This document shows, in pieces, positions 54,079-61,605 of a stretch of DNA of 64,000 bases. This DNA comes from Bradyrhizobium cytisi (GTDB lineage: Bacteria > Pseudomonadota > Alphaproteobacteria > Rhizobiales > Xanthobacteraceae). The position numbers and the translations under genes are program-made. A model generated the notes under the pieces. It was given only the letters and a program-made list of their open reading frames with translations, was not told the DNA's origin and searched no databases. How positions within the stretch are numbered: position 1 is the first letter of the stretch; the number at the start of each line of letters is the position of its first letter. The stretch is from the NCBI RefSeq assembly GCF_008123515.1, contig NZ_VSSR01000002.1:1-64000 (forward strand), read 5' to 3'.

Positions 54079-55428
54079 ATGAGCACTCGCACCAGCCGCG
54101 TGCTGCACCGTTCGCTGCGCGAAACGCCGCCCAAGGCGATCGGCGGCGAGGGCGTCTACCTCTTCGCCGAAGACGGCCGCCGCGTGATCGACGCGTCCGG
54201 CGGCGCGGCGGTGTCCTGCCTCGGGCATCAGCATCCCCGCGTGATCGCGGCAATGGCGAAGCAGGCCTCGACGCTCGCCTATGCGCACACCGCGTTTTTC
54301 TCCTCCGAGCCGGCCGAGGCGCTTGCTCAAACGCTGGTCGGGCATGAGCCCGGCGGTCTCGCCTACGCCTATTTCGTCAGCGGCGGATCGGAGGCGATCG
54401 AGGCCAGCATCAAGCTCGCGCGGCAATATTTCATCGAGCGCGGCGAGCCGCAGCGGCAGCATTTCATCGCGCGGCGGCAGAGCTATCACGGCAACACGCT
54501 CGGCGCGCTCGCAGCCGGCGGCAACGCCTGGCGCCGCGCGCCCTATGCACCCCTGCTCTCGGCCGCGTTCAGCCACGTGACGCCGGCCTTTGCCTATCAC
54601 GAGGAGCACGACGGTGAATCCGATGCGCAGTTCGTGGCGCGGCTCGCCGCGGAGCTTGAAGCCGAGTTTCAACGGCTTGGCCCTGACACTGTTGCGGCGT
54701 TCCTCGCCGAGCCCGTCGTCGGCGCCACAGCCGGCGCGGTGACGGCGCCGGACGGCTACTTCAGGGCCGTGCGTGAGATCTGCGACCGGCACGGCGCTCT
54801 TCTCATTCTCGATGAGGTCATGTGCGGCATGGGCCGCACCGGCACGACGCATGCATGGCAGCAAGAAGGCGTCGCCCCTGATATCCAGGCGATCGCAAAG
54901 GGGCTTGGCGGCGGCTACCAGCCGATCGGTGCAATGCTCGCGAGCGGCAAGATCATCGACACAATCCGTGCAGGGTCGGGCGCGTTCCAGCACGGCCACA
55001 CTTATCTCGCCCACCCCCTCGCCTGCGCGGCGGCGCTTGCGGTGCAGGACGTGATCCGCGAAGACAATCTGCTCGACCGGGTCAAGGAGCGCGGCAAGCA
55101 GCTCGAGCAGCGGCTGACCGAACGCTTCGGCAATCATCGCCATGTCGGCGACATCAGGGGACGCGGGCTGTTCTGGGCGATCGAGCTCGTCGCTGATCGT
55201 GCCAGCCGCACCTCGTTCGATCCAGCACTCAAGCTGAACCAGAAGATCAAGGCTGAAGCCTTCGCCAACGGACTCGGCTGCTATCCTGGCGGCGGCACCG
55301 TGGATGGTATCCGCGGCGACCATGTGCTGCTGGCGCCGCCCTATATCGCTTCGGCCGACGAGATCGATCTGATCGTCGACAAGCTCGGCACGGCCGTGGA
55401 CAACGTATTGCGTAGTGTCAATCACTGA
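54079..55428 (+). CDS. Class III PLP-dependent aminotransferase
   Basis: 449-residue fold-type I aminotransferase. Seen are the GG-turn (SGGSEAIEASIKLARQ), the PLP-ring aspartate in ILDEVMCGMGRTG, and the PLP lysine in AIAKGLGGGYQPIGAM. Enzymes of this class act on omega-amino, diamino or alkyl amines with pyruvate or 2-oxoglutarate. ATG 54079 was chosen over an overlapping TTG. It is in an operon with rpiR and aapJ, so its amine is likely imported by this transporter. Confidence 0.9.
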   Translation: MSTRTSRVLHRSLRETPPKAIGGEGVYLFAEDGRRVIDASGGAAVSCLGHQHPRVIAAMAKQASTLAYAHTAFFSSEPAEALAQTLVGHEPGGLAYAYFVSGGSEAIEASIKLARQYFIERGEPQRQHFIARRQSYHGNTLGALAAGGNAWRRAPYAPLLSAAFSHVTPAFAYHEEHDGESDAQFVARLAAELEAEFQRLGPDTVAAFLAEPVVGATAGAVTAPDGYFRAVREICDRHGALLILDEVMCGMGRTGTTHAWQQEGVAPDIQAIAKGLGGGYQPIGAMLASGKIIDTIRAGSGAFQHGHTYLAHPLACAAALAVQDVIREDNLLDRVKERGKQLEQRLTERFGNHRHVGDIRGRGLFWAIELVADRASRTSFDPALKLNQKIKAEAFANGLGCYPGGGTVDGIRGDHVLLAPPYIASADEIDLIVDKLGTAVDNVLRSVNH

Positions 55429-55440
55429 GGGGAGAGTAGC

Positions 55441-56454
55441 ATGATGAGGACAATGGTTATCGCGGCGAGCGTGCTCACCGCATCGACGGTCGTCGCGTCG
55501 GCGGCGACGCTCGACACGGTCAAGAACCGCGGCACGCTGGTGTGCGGCGTCAGCGCGGGCTTTGCCGGTTTCTCGGCGCCGGACTCGCAAGGCAATTACA
55601 ATGGCCTCGACGTCGACTATTGCCGCGCGCTCGCGGCCGGCGTGCTCGGTGATGCCAACAAGGTGCGTTATGTCTCGCTGACCGCGCAGAACCGCTTCAC
55701 CGCGCTGCAATCGGGCGAGATCGACGTGCTCTACCGCAACTCCACGCAGACATACTTGCGCGGCGTCACGTTGGGCCTGCGGCAGGGACCGATCAACTTC
55801 TACGACGGCCAGGGTTTTGTCGTGAAGAAGGACCTCGGCGTGAAAGAGCTGAAGGACCTCAAGGGCGCCACCGTTTGCGTCGCGCAGGGCACGACTCATG
55901 AGGTCACGCTTGGCGATTACGGCCGCGCCAACGGCATCGACTGGAAGCCGCTGGTTTTCGACCGCGTCGACACCATGTACCAGACCTTCTTCGGCGGCCG
56001 CTGCGATGCCATGACCCAGGACGCCTCCGCGCTTGCCGGTGCCGTGACGACCGCGGCGCCGAACCCGGCCGACTACGTCGTGCTGCCGCAGACCATCAGC
56101 AAGGAACCGCTCGGGCCCTTTACCCGCAATGGCGACGAGGTCTGGAGCGACATCATCACCTGGCTGCATTACGGCCTGATCGAGGCTGAGGAGCTCGGCG
56201 TCACCCAGGCCAATGTCGACGAGATGACGAAATCGCAAACCCCCGCGATCCAGCGGCTGCTCGGCTCCTCGGGCGATCTCGGCTCGCGGCTTGGTCTCGA
56301 CAACAAATGGCTGGTCACCGCGATCAAGGCCACCGGCAATTACGGCGAGATCTATGAGCGCAATGTCGGCAAGGCGAGCCCGCTCAAGCTCGAGCGCGGC
56401 CTCAACGGCCTCTGGAGCAAGGGCGGCTTGATGTACGCGGTGCCGTTCAAGTAA
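55441..56454 (+). CDS. aapJ: General L-amino acid ABC transporter substrate-binding protein (AapJ)
   Basis: 337-residue periplasmic receptor with a signal peptide (MMRTMVIAASVLTASTVVASA) and the bacterial extracellular solute-binding family 3 fold (RGTLVCGVSAGFAGFSAPD, TALQSGEIDVLYRNST, RCDAMTQDASAL). GAGGGGAGAG precedes tandem ATG codons. Length and motifs match AapJ. It is separated from aapQM by the regulator and aminotransferase, an unusual arrangement. Confidence 0.92.
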   Translation: MMRTMVIAASVLTASTVVASAATLDTVKNRGTLVCGVSAGFAGFSAPDSQGNYNGLDVDYCRALAAGVLGDANKVRYVSLTAQNRFTALQSGEIDVLYRNSTQTYLRGVTLGLRQGPINFYDGQGFVVKKDLGVKELKDLKGATVCVAQGTTHEVTLGDYGRANGIDWKPLVFDRVDTMYQTFFGGRCDAMTQDASALAGAVTTAAPNPADYVVLPQTISKEPLGPFTRNGDEVWSDIITWLHYGLIEAEELGVTQANVDEMTKSQTPAIQRLLGSSGDLGSRLGLDNKWLVTAIKATGNYGEIYERNVGKASPLKLERGLNGLWSKGGLMYAVPFK

Positions 56455-56462
56455 GTGTCTTC

Positions 56463-56581
56463 CGTGTCCCGGACGCGCTGCAGCGTGCAACGCTGCTGCG
56501 CTGAGCCGGGACCCAGCGGCCACAATGGGCCCCGGCTCAGCAGCGCAATACTGCGCATTGCGCTGCGTCCGGGGCACGAGA
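56463..56581. repeat. Family E palindromic repeat, copy 3
   Basis: CGTGTCCCGGACGCGCTGCA and TGCGCTGCGTCCGGGGCACG are outer arms; GCTGAGCCGGG and CCCCGGCTCAGC are inside. It begins nine bases after the aapJ stop. Confidence 0.88.
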
Positions 56582-56602
56582 CCTACCAGGTAGTCACGTT
56601 CA

Positions 56603-57253
56603 ATGACGACGCCCCCTCGCATCGCCCTGATCCACGCCCTCAAGCACTCCATCGGCCCGATCGAGGCGGCGTTCGCGCAGGCGTGGCCGGAGGCGCGGCT
56701 GATGAACTTGCTCGACGACAGCCTGTCGGCGGATCTGGCGCGCGACGGCAAGCTCAACGATGCCATGACCGAGCGTTTTCTTGCGCTCGGCGATTATGCG
56801 GCAGCGACCGGGGCGAACGCGATCCTGTTCACCTGCTCGGCCTTCGGCCCCTGCATTGAGGCCGTCGCGCGCGCGCATGCGCCGATGCCGGTGCTCAAGC
56901 CGAACGAAGCCATGATCGAACGGGCCGTGACGATGGGCAAGAAGATCGGCCTGCTCTCGACCTTCCCGCCAACGCTGGTCTCGATGCCGCCGGAGTTTCC
57001 GACCTCGGTCCAGATCGTGCCAAAGCTTGCCGACGGCGCGCTTGCCGCGCTCGACCGCGGCGACCGCGCCACGCATGACCGGCTGATCATCGAGGCGTCA
57101 AAGGATTTGCGCGACTGCGACGTCATCGCGCTGGCGCAGTTCAGCATCGCGGCAACCGCACCGCTCGTCGCGGAGGCTACGGGCCGCCCGGTCGTGACGA
57201 CACCGGATAGCGCGGTCGAAAAGCTGATGCGGCTGCTGAAAGCGAAGGCTTAA
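56603..57253 (+). CDS. Asp/Glu racemase superfamily protein with one catalytic cysteine
   Basis: 216-residue two-domain protein of the aspartate/glutamate/hydantoin racemase fold. The first cysteine is in LFTCSAFGPC (C78; also C84). At the expected second cysteine, the segment reads VIALAQFSIAATAP, with no cysteine. A two-base racemase mechanism is therefore unlikely; a one-cysteine isomerase or decarboxylase is possible. It follows aapJ after a repeat. Its stop codon overlaps the convergent TetR stop. Confidence 0.78.
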   Translation: MTTPPRIALIHALKHSIGPIEAAFAQAWPEARLMNLLDDSLSADLARDGKLNDAMTERFLALGDYAAATGANAILFTCSAFGPCIEAVARAHAPMPVLKPNEAMIERAVTMGKKIGLLSTFPPTLVSMPPEFPTSVQIVPKLADGALAALDRGDRATHDRLIIEASKDLRDCDVIALAQFSIAATAPLVAEATGRPVVTTPDSAVEKLMRLLKAKA

Positions 57254-57897
57254 GCGCCCGCCTTCTTGCGACGCTGCGCGTCCTTGATCGCAACCGCGAG
57301 CGCGGCCTTCGTCTCGTTCACAAAGTCCTCGACCAGTTCCTCGCGCGTGGCATGTGCGGCCTCGCCGGTGAACAGACCCTGCTCGGCCAGCATCACCACG
57401 CCGTGCAGCGCGGCCCAGATCTTGAGTGCCTGCCGCTCGCGCAAATAGCCGACCGCAGGCGCTTCCAGCGCCTCGATGACGAGCGAAAATGTGTCGCGCG
57501 TGGCCTCGTGCAGCTCGCTGCCCTTGGCTGCGCAAGACACCGTGCGCGAGGCAAACATCAACCGGTAGATGCCGTTGCGGCGTAGGCCGAAATCGAGCGT
57601 CGCCTGCGCCAGCCGCGACAGCTTTGATTGCTTCGACGGCTTGGCCATTGCCTCACGCAGAATCGCGCTGAGCTGCCGGAACGCCTTCGCCGTCACCGCG
57701 GCAAGCAGCGCCTCTCGGTCAGCAAAATGCCGGTACGGCGCCGGTTGCGAAACACCGAGCTGCTTTGCCAGCGCCTTGATGCTGATCGCTTCCGCCCCGC
57801 CCTGCTCGGCCTCGCGCAGCGCGACCTTGATCAGGGCGTCGCGGAGATCGCCATGGTGGTAGGTATTGTGCGGCTTGCGGGCAAGTTGTGAACGCAT
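57250..57897 (-). CDS. TetR/AcrR family transcriptional regulator
   Basis: 215 residues: N-terminal HTH (about 17-62, with AISIKALAKQLGVSQPAPYRHF) and a C-terminal helical ligand domain of the WHG type (ALKIWAALHGVVMLAEQGLF). It is divergent from the ferredoxin-P450 operon and is its likely repressor. The TAA overlaps the racemase TAA within TTAA (57250-57253), so the two genes converge with overlapping ends. Confidence 0.9.
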   Translation of the reverse strand: MRSQLARKPHNTYHHGDLRDALIKVALREAEQGGAEAISIKALAKQLGVSQPAPYRHFADREALLAAVTAKAFRQLSAILREAMAKPSKQSKLSRLAQATLDFGLRRNGIYRLMFASRTVSCAAKGSELHEATRDTFSLVIEALEAPAVGYLRERQALKIWAALHGVVMLAEQGLFTGEAAHATREELVEDFVNETKAALAVAIKDAQRRKKAGA

Positions 57898-57923
57898 GTT
57901 GCGCCGAGCCTATAAGTTTGCGC

Positions 57924-57953
57924 TTGACAGGGGAAGCCTGTCGCGAATGTAAT
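57924..57953 (+). promoter_or_regulatory. Sigma-70-like promoter with overlapping TetR operator
   Basis: TTGACA (57924-57929) and TGTAAT (57948-57953) are separated by 18 bases. GACAGG-GGAAG-CCTGTC (57926-57942) is a perfect 6-bp inverted repeat covering the -35 box and the spacer. It reads toward the ferredoxin-P450 operon and is well placed for TetR repression. Confidence 0.65.
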
Positions 57954-58053
57954 AGACTATAACTTAAAGCCAGCGGCAAATGCCGCGGATAAAAATTTAC
58001 ATGAGGAGCGCGCGCCACCTTCCGGCCGCGCGTATACGACCGAGGAAGCCGCA

Positions 58054-58263
58054 ATGACGGAGCGACTGAGGGTTCGCGTCGATCCCGACAAATGCCAGGG
58101 CCATGCCCGCTGCAAGGCGCTGGCGCCAGAGCTGTTCGAGCTCGACGAGTACGGCAACGCCCACGAGGCCGGAGACGGCACGGTTCCACCGGGCCTTGAG
58201 GACAAGGCCTGGCTTGCCAAATCCAACTGCCCGGAAATCGCGATCGATGTGATCGAGGAGTAG
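58054..58263 (+). CDS. 3Fe-4S ferredoxin partner of the P450
   Basis: 69-residue ferredoxin with C14-x2-H17-x2-C20 and C59-P. Histidine replaces the second cysteine, as in the 3Fe-4S ferredoxins that feed actinobacterial and rhizobial P450s. It passes single electrons to the P450 encoded 78 bp downstream. GAGGAAG precedes the ATG. No ferredoxin reductase gene is in the window. Confidence 0.92.
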   Translation: MTERLRVRVDPDKCQGHARCKALAPELFELDEYGNAHEAGDGTVPPGLEDKAWLAKSNCPEIAIDVIEE

Positions 58264-58341
58264 CGCGGCGCCTGCCCGCGCGCGCTTTGCGTGCCTTCAG
58301 CGAACACGAGCCCCAAGGGATATTCAAGGGATTTTACTGCC

Positions 58342-59562
58342 ATGTCCGACGTCAGCCAGCCCGCCGCCCATCCGCCCGTGACCGACTGGGTCAATGACTT
58401 CGACCACACCGATCCGCAATGGACCGACGATCCCTTTCCGATCTGGGAAGAGTTGCGCGCCGCGAGCCCGGTCGTCCATACCGGGCGCTTCCTCGGCTGC
58501 TACATGCCGACGACCTATGAGGCGGTGCGCGAAATCGCCAACGACACCGAACATTTTTCGTCACGCCGCATCATCGTCCGCGACGTACGGCCCGAGGTCG
58601 CCAGGAACGCGGCCCCGCCGATCACTTCGGATCCGCCCGTGCACAAGCCGGCCAAGCAATTGCTGCTACCGCCCTTCACGCCGGATGCGATGAAGAAGCT
58701 GGAGCCGCGGATGCGCGCAATCTGCAACGAGCTGATCGACGGGTTCATTGCCGACGGCAAGGTCGATGCCGCAGCGCAGTACAGCAAATACATTCCGGTT
58801 CAGGCCATCGCGCACATGCTCGGCATTCCCGAGTCTGACAGCGATCTCTTCATCAACTGGATCCACATGATCCTGGAGCTCGGCATCAAGGACGAGAACA
58901 GATTGCTCCAGGCGGTGCAGGAGATGAGCGCCTATTTCAGGACGCATATCGAGGAGCGGAGGTCGAAGCCGACCAACGATCTCATCTCCTATTTGATGAA
59001 TGCAAAGGACAAGGAAGGCCAGCCGCTGGAGGAGTCGCACGTGCTGGGCTCTCTGCGGCTGCTCCTGATTGCCGGCATCGATACCACCTGGAGCGCGATC
59101 GGCTCCTCGCTCTGGCATCTCGCCCGGACGCCGGCCGATCGCGAGCGGCTGATCGCCGAGCCCGGGTTGATCCCGATCGCCGTAGAGGAACTGCTCCGTG
59201 CCTATTCGCCGGTGACCATGGCTCGTGAGGTCGTCAAGGAGACCACGGTCTCGGGCTGCCCGGTCAAGACGGGCAACATGGTGCTGCTGTCCTTCCCGGC
59301 CGCCAACCGGGACCCAAAAATGTTTCCGGACGCTGACAAGGTCGTGATCGACCGGCGGGAAAACCGCCATGCCGCCTTCGGCCTCGGCATCCACCGCTGC
59401 GTCGGTTCCAATTTGGCGCGGATGGAGATGCAGGTCGCGCTCGAGGAATGGCTGAAGCGGATTCCGGACTTCCGGCTCGACCCAGCCGGCACCGTGACCT
59501 GGTCGCAGGGCACGGTACGAGGCCCCCGCCAGTTGCCATTTCTGCTTGGAAAGGCGATGTAG
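58342..59562 (+). CDS. Cytochrome P450
   Basis: 406-residue soluble class I P450. The oxygen-activation helix has AGIDTT (244-249, conserved T248), the K-helix EELLR (282-286), and the haem loop FGLGIHRCVG with C353 as iron ligand. It hydroxylates an unknown small molecule. ATG 58342 is a natural N terminus (MSDVSQPAAH). It lies in an operon after the ferredoxin and before a metabolite symporter, which may import its substrate. Confidence 0.93.
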   Translation: MSDVSQPAAHPPVTDWVNDFDHTDPQWTDDPFPIWEELRAASPVVHTGRFLGCYMPTTYEAVREIANDTEHFSSRRIIVRDVRPEVARNAAPPITSDPPVHKPAKQLLLPPFTPDAMKKLEPRMRAICNELIDGFIADGKVDAAAQYSKYIPVQAIAHMLGIPESDSDLFINWIHMILELGIKDENRLLQAVQEMSAYFRTHIEERRSKPTNDLISYLMNAKDKEGQPLEESHVLGSLRLLLIAGIDTTWSAIGSSLWHLARTPADRERLIAEPGLIPIAVEELLRAYSPVTMAREVVKETTVSGCPVKTGNMVLLSFPAANRDPKMFPDADKVVIDRRENRHAAFGLGIHRCVGSNLARMEMQVALEEWLKRIPDFRLDPAGTVTWSQGTVRGPRQLPFLLGKAM

Positions 59563-59590
59563 GCTCCCAACACATGATTTCTGGGAGGCC
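59562..59590 (+). promoter_or_regulatory. Second ribosome-site hairpin with a shared CTCCCAACACA loop
   Basis: CTCCCA (59564-59569) and TGGGAG (59582-59587) pair around a 12-base loop; GGC and GCC can extend the stem past a bulge. The right arm holds the GGGAGG ribosome site of the GTG start at 59595. The 11-mer CTCCCAACACA is identical to that at 6564-6574. Confidence 0.55.
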
Positions 59591-59594
59591 GGAC

Positions 59595-60917
59595 GTGACA
59601 GAGCAAGCAATCAAACCGGGCTCCGACCACATTGACATCGCCGACGCAGAGCGCCGGATCAAGGCGATCTTGATCGGCTCGATCGGCAATCTCGTCGAGT
59701 GGTACGACTTCTACGCCTACACGGCGTTCGCGCTCTATTTTGCCCCGGCCTTCTTCCCGGGCAGCGATCCCGTCGTCCAGCAATTGAACGTCGCCGTGGT
59801 GTTCGCGGCAACCTTCCTGATGCGGCCGCTGGGCGGTTGGCTGTTCGGCTACATCGCCGACCATTTCGGGCGGCGGATCTCACTGACGCTGTCAGTCGTC
59901 TTCATGTGCTTCGGCTCGCTGATCATCGCGGCGACGCCGACCTATGCCACGATCGGCTTTGCCGCCCCGGTGATCCTGGCGCTGGCCCGCGTGATCGAGG
60001 GCCTGAGCCTCGGCGGCGAATATGGCACCAGCGCCACCTACCTGAGCGAAGTCGCCGATCCCAGGCATCGCGGCTTCTATTCGAGCTTTCAATACGTCAC
60101 GCTGATCGGCGGCCAGCTCACCGCGATCATCGTGCTACTGCTGCTGCAAAAGGTCTTCCTGACGCCCGACGAGCTGAAGGCCTGGGGCTGGCGGATTCCG
60201 TTCGCGATCGGCGCGGCGCTCGCGATCTTTGCCGCAGTGATGCGGCGCAATCTGCAGGAGACCGAGGCGTTCGAGGAAGCCAAGAAGGTGGTGAAGCCGA
60301 CCGGCTCGATCACCAATTTGCTGCGGTATCCGCGCGAGCTGCTACTCGTGGTCGGCCTCACTGCCGGCGGCACCGCGGCGTTCTACACTTTCACCACCTA
60401 CATGCAGACCTTCGTGAAGCTCTCGGTCGGCTTGACCGAAGACCAGACCACCTTCGTGATCTTCGGCACGCTGATCTTCGCGACCATCCTGCAGCCGATC
60501 TATGGTGCGATCTCCGACAAGATCGGCCGCAAGCCGCTGTTGATCTTCTTCGGCGTCGCCGGCACGCTCGCCACCGTGCCGCTGCTGATGACGCTGAAAG
60601 AGACCAAGTCGCCATTCGTGGCGTTCATCCTGATCTGCGCCGCATGGCTGTTCGTCGCCGGCTACACCTCGATCAACGCGGTGGTGAAGGCCGAGCTGTT
60701 CCCGACCAACGTCCGCGCGCTCGGCGTCGGCCTGCCCTACGCGATCACGGTCTCGATCTTCGGCGGCACGGCGCCCGCGATCGCGCTCTATTTCAAGAGC
60801 GTCGGGCACGAGGAATGGTTCTACTACTATCTCGCCGGCGTCATCTTCCTGTCGCTGATCATCTATTCCACCATGCGCGACACCAAGCATGCCTCTGCGA
60901 TGCACCGCCACGAGTAG
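59595..60917 (+). CDS. MFS metabolite:H+ symporter (MHS family)
   Basis: 440-residue inner-membrane transporter with 12 predicted spans. Family motifs are WYDFYAYTAFALYF near TM1, the loop DHFGRRISL, and RVIEGLSLGGEYGTSATYLSE in TM4-5. Relatives carry 2-oxoglutarate, proline/betaine, citrate or shikimate. I start at GTG 59595, six bases after GGGAGG; upstream frame is the P450 3' end. Co-transcription with the P450 suggests uptake of its substrate or a product acid. Confidence 0.9.
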   Translation: MTEQAIKPGSDHIDIADAERRIKAILIGSIGNLVEWYDFYAYTAFALYFAPAFFPGSDPVVQQLNVAVVFAATFLMRPLGGWLFGYIADHFGRRISLTLSVVFMCFGSLIIAATPTYATIGFAAPVILALARVIEGLSLGGEYGTSATYLSEVADPRHRGFYSSFQYVTLIGGQLTAIIVLLLLQKVFLTPDELKAWGWRIPFAIGAALAIFAAVMRRNLQETEAFEEAKKVVKPTGSITNLLRYPRELLLVVGLTAGGTAAFYTFTTYMQTFVKLSVGLTEDQTTFVIFGTLIFATILQPIYGAISDKIGRKPLLIFFGVAGTLATVPLLMTLKETKSPFVAFILICAAWLFVAGYTSINAVVKAELFPTNVRALGVGLPYAITVSIFGGTAPAIALYFKSVGHEEWFYYYLAGVIFLSLIIYSTMRDTKHASAMHRHE

Positions 60918-60920
60918 CTC

Positions 60921-61580
60921 ATGGCCGACCAGACGCCATACGACAGCAAGCTGACGCGCACCAAGGAGAAATGGGCGCGCGAGGGCCGCTTTCTCACGGG
61001 TAAGGTTACGCGCTCCGAGGATCAGCGCCTGCCGCCCGGCCAGCATCTGACGAAAGACTGGCCGGTGCTCGACCTTGGCGTCCTGCCGCCGGTCTCGCGC
61101 GATCGCTGGCGGCTCGACGTCTACGGCGCGATCGAGAATCCCGTGTTCTGGACTTTTGCGGAGCTCGCCGCGCAAAAGCAGGACCGGTTCACCTCCGACA
61201 TCCATTGCGTGACGACCTGGTCGCGTTACGACAATGAGTGGGAAGGGCTCGCAACGCGCGAGCTGCTGGCAGCCTGCCAGCCGCGCGACGATGCACGCTT
61301 CGTCGTGCTGCATTCCTATGACGGGTACACCACCAACCTCGCGCTCGAAGACTTTGCCGCCGAGGACGCGCTACTCGCCCACAGCTGGTCGGGGCAGCCC
61401 CTGTCGGACGAGCATGGCGGCCCGGTGCGGCTGGTCGTGCCGCATCTTTATTTCTGGAAGAGCGCAAAGTGGCTCCAGGCTATCGAATTCCTGACCGACG
61501 ACGCGCCGGGCTTTTGGGAGGTCCGCGGCTATCATAACCGCGGCGATCCCTGGGCCGAGCAGCGCTATTCGGCCGACTAG
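60921..61580 (+). CDS. Sulfite oxidase-like molybdopterin oxidoreductase
   Basis: 219-residue cytoplasmic protein with the SUOX/YedY molybdopterin fold; C96 in DIHCVTTWSR is the expected Mo-thiolate ligand. There is no signal peptide, haem domain or dimerisation domain, unlike true sulfite oxidase or MsrP. The substrate is unknown. It starts three bases after the MFS stop, so it is co-transcribed with the P450 operon. Confidence 0.86.
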   Translation: MADQTPYDSKLTRTKEKWAREGRFLTGKVTRSEDQRLPPGQHLTKDWPVLDLGVLPPVSRDRWRLDVYGAIENPVFWTFAELAAQKQDRFTSDIHCVTTWSRYDNEWEGLATRELLAACQPRDDARFVVLHSYDGYTTNLALEDFAAEDALLAHSWSGQPLSDEHGGPVRLVVPHLYFWKSAKWLQAIEFLTDDAPGFWEVRGYHNRGDPWAEQRYSAD

Positions 61581-61605
61581 GCTCAAGCAAGAACGGGGGA
61601 AGCCC

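Noticed and set aside
54055..56766. A 903-codon open frame antisense to the aminotransferase, AapJ and racemase-like genes
   Set aside because: It spans several well-supported genes and a palindromic repeat, and its translation is low-complexity.
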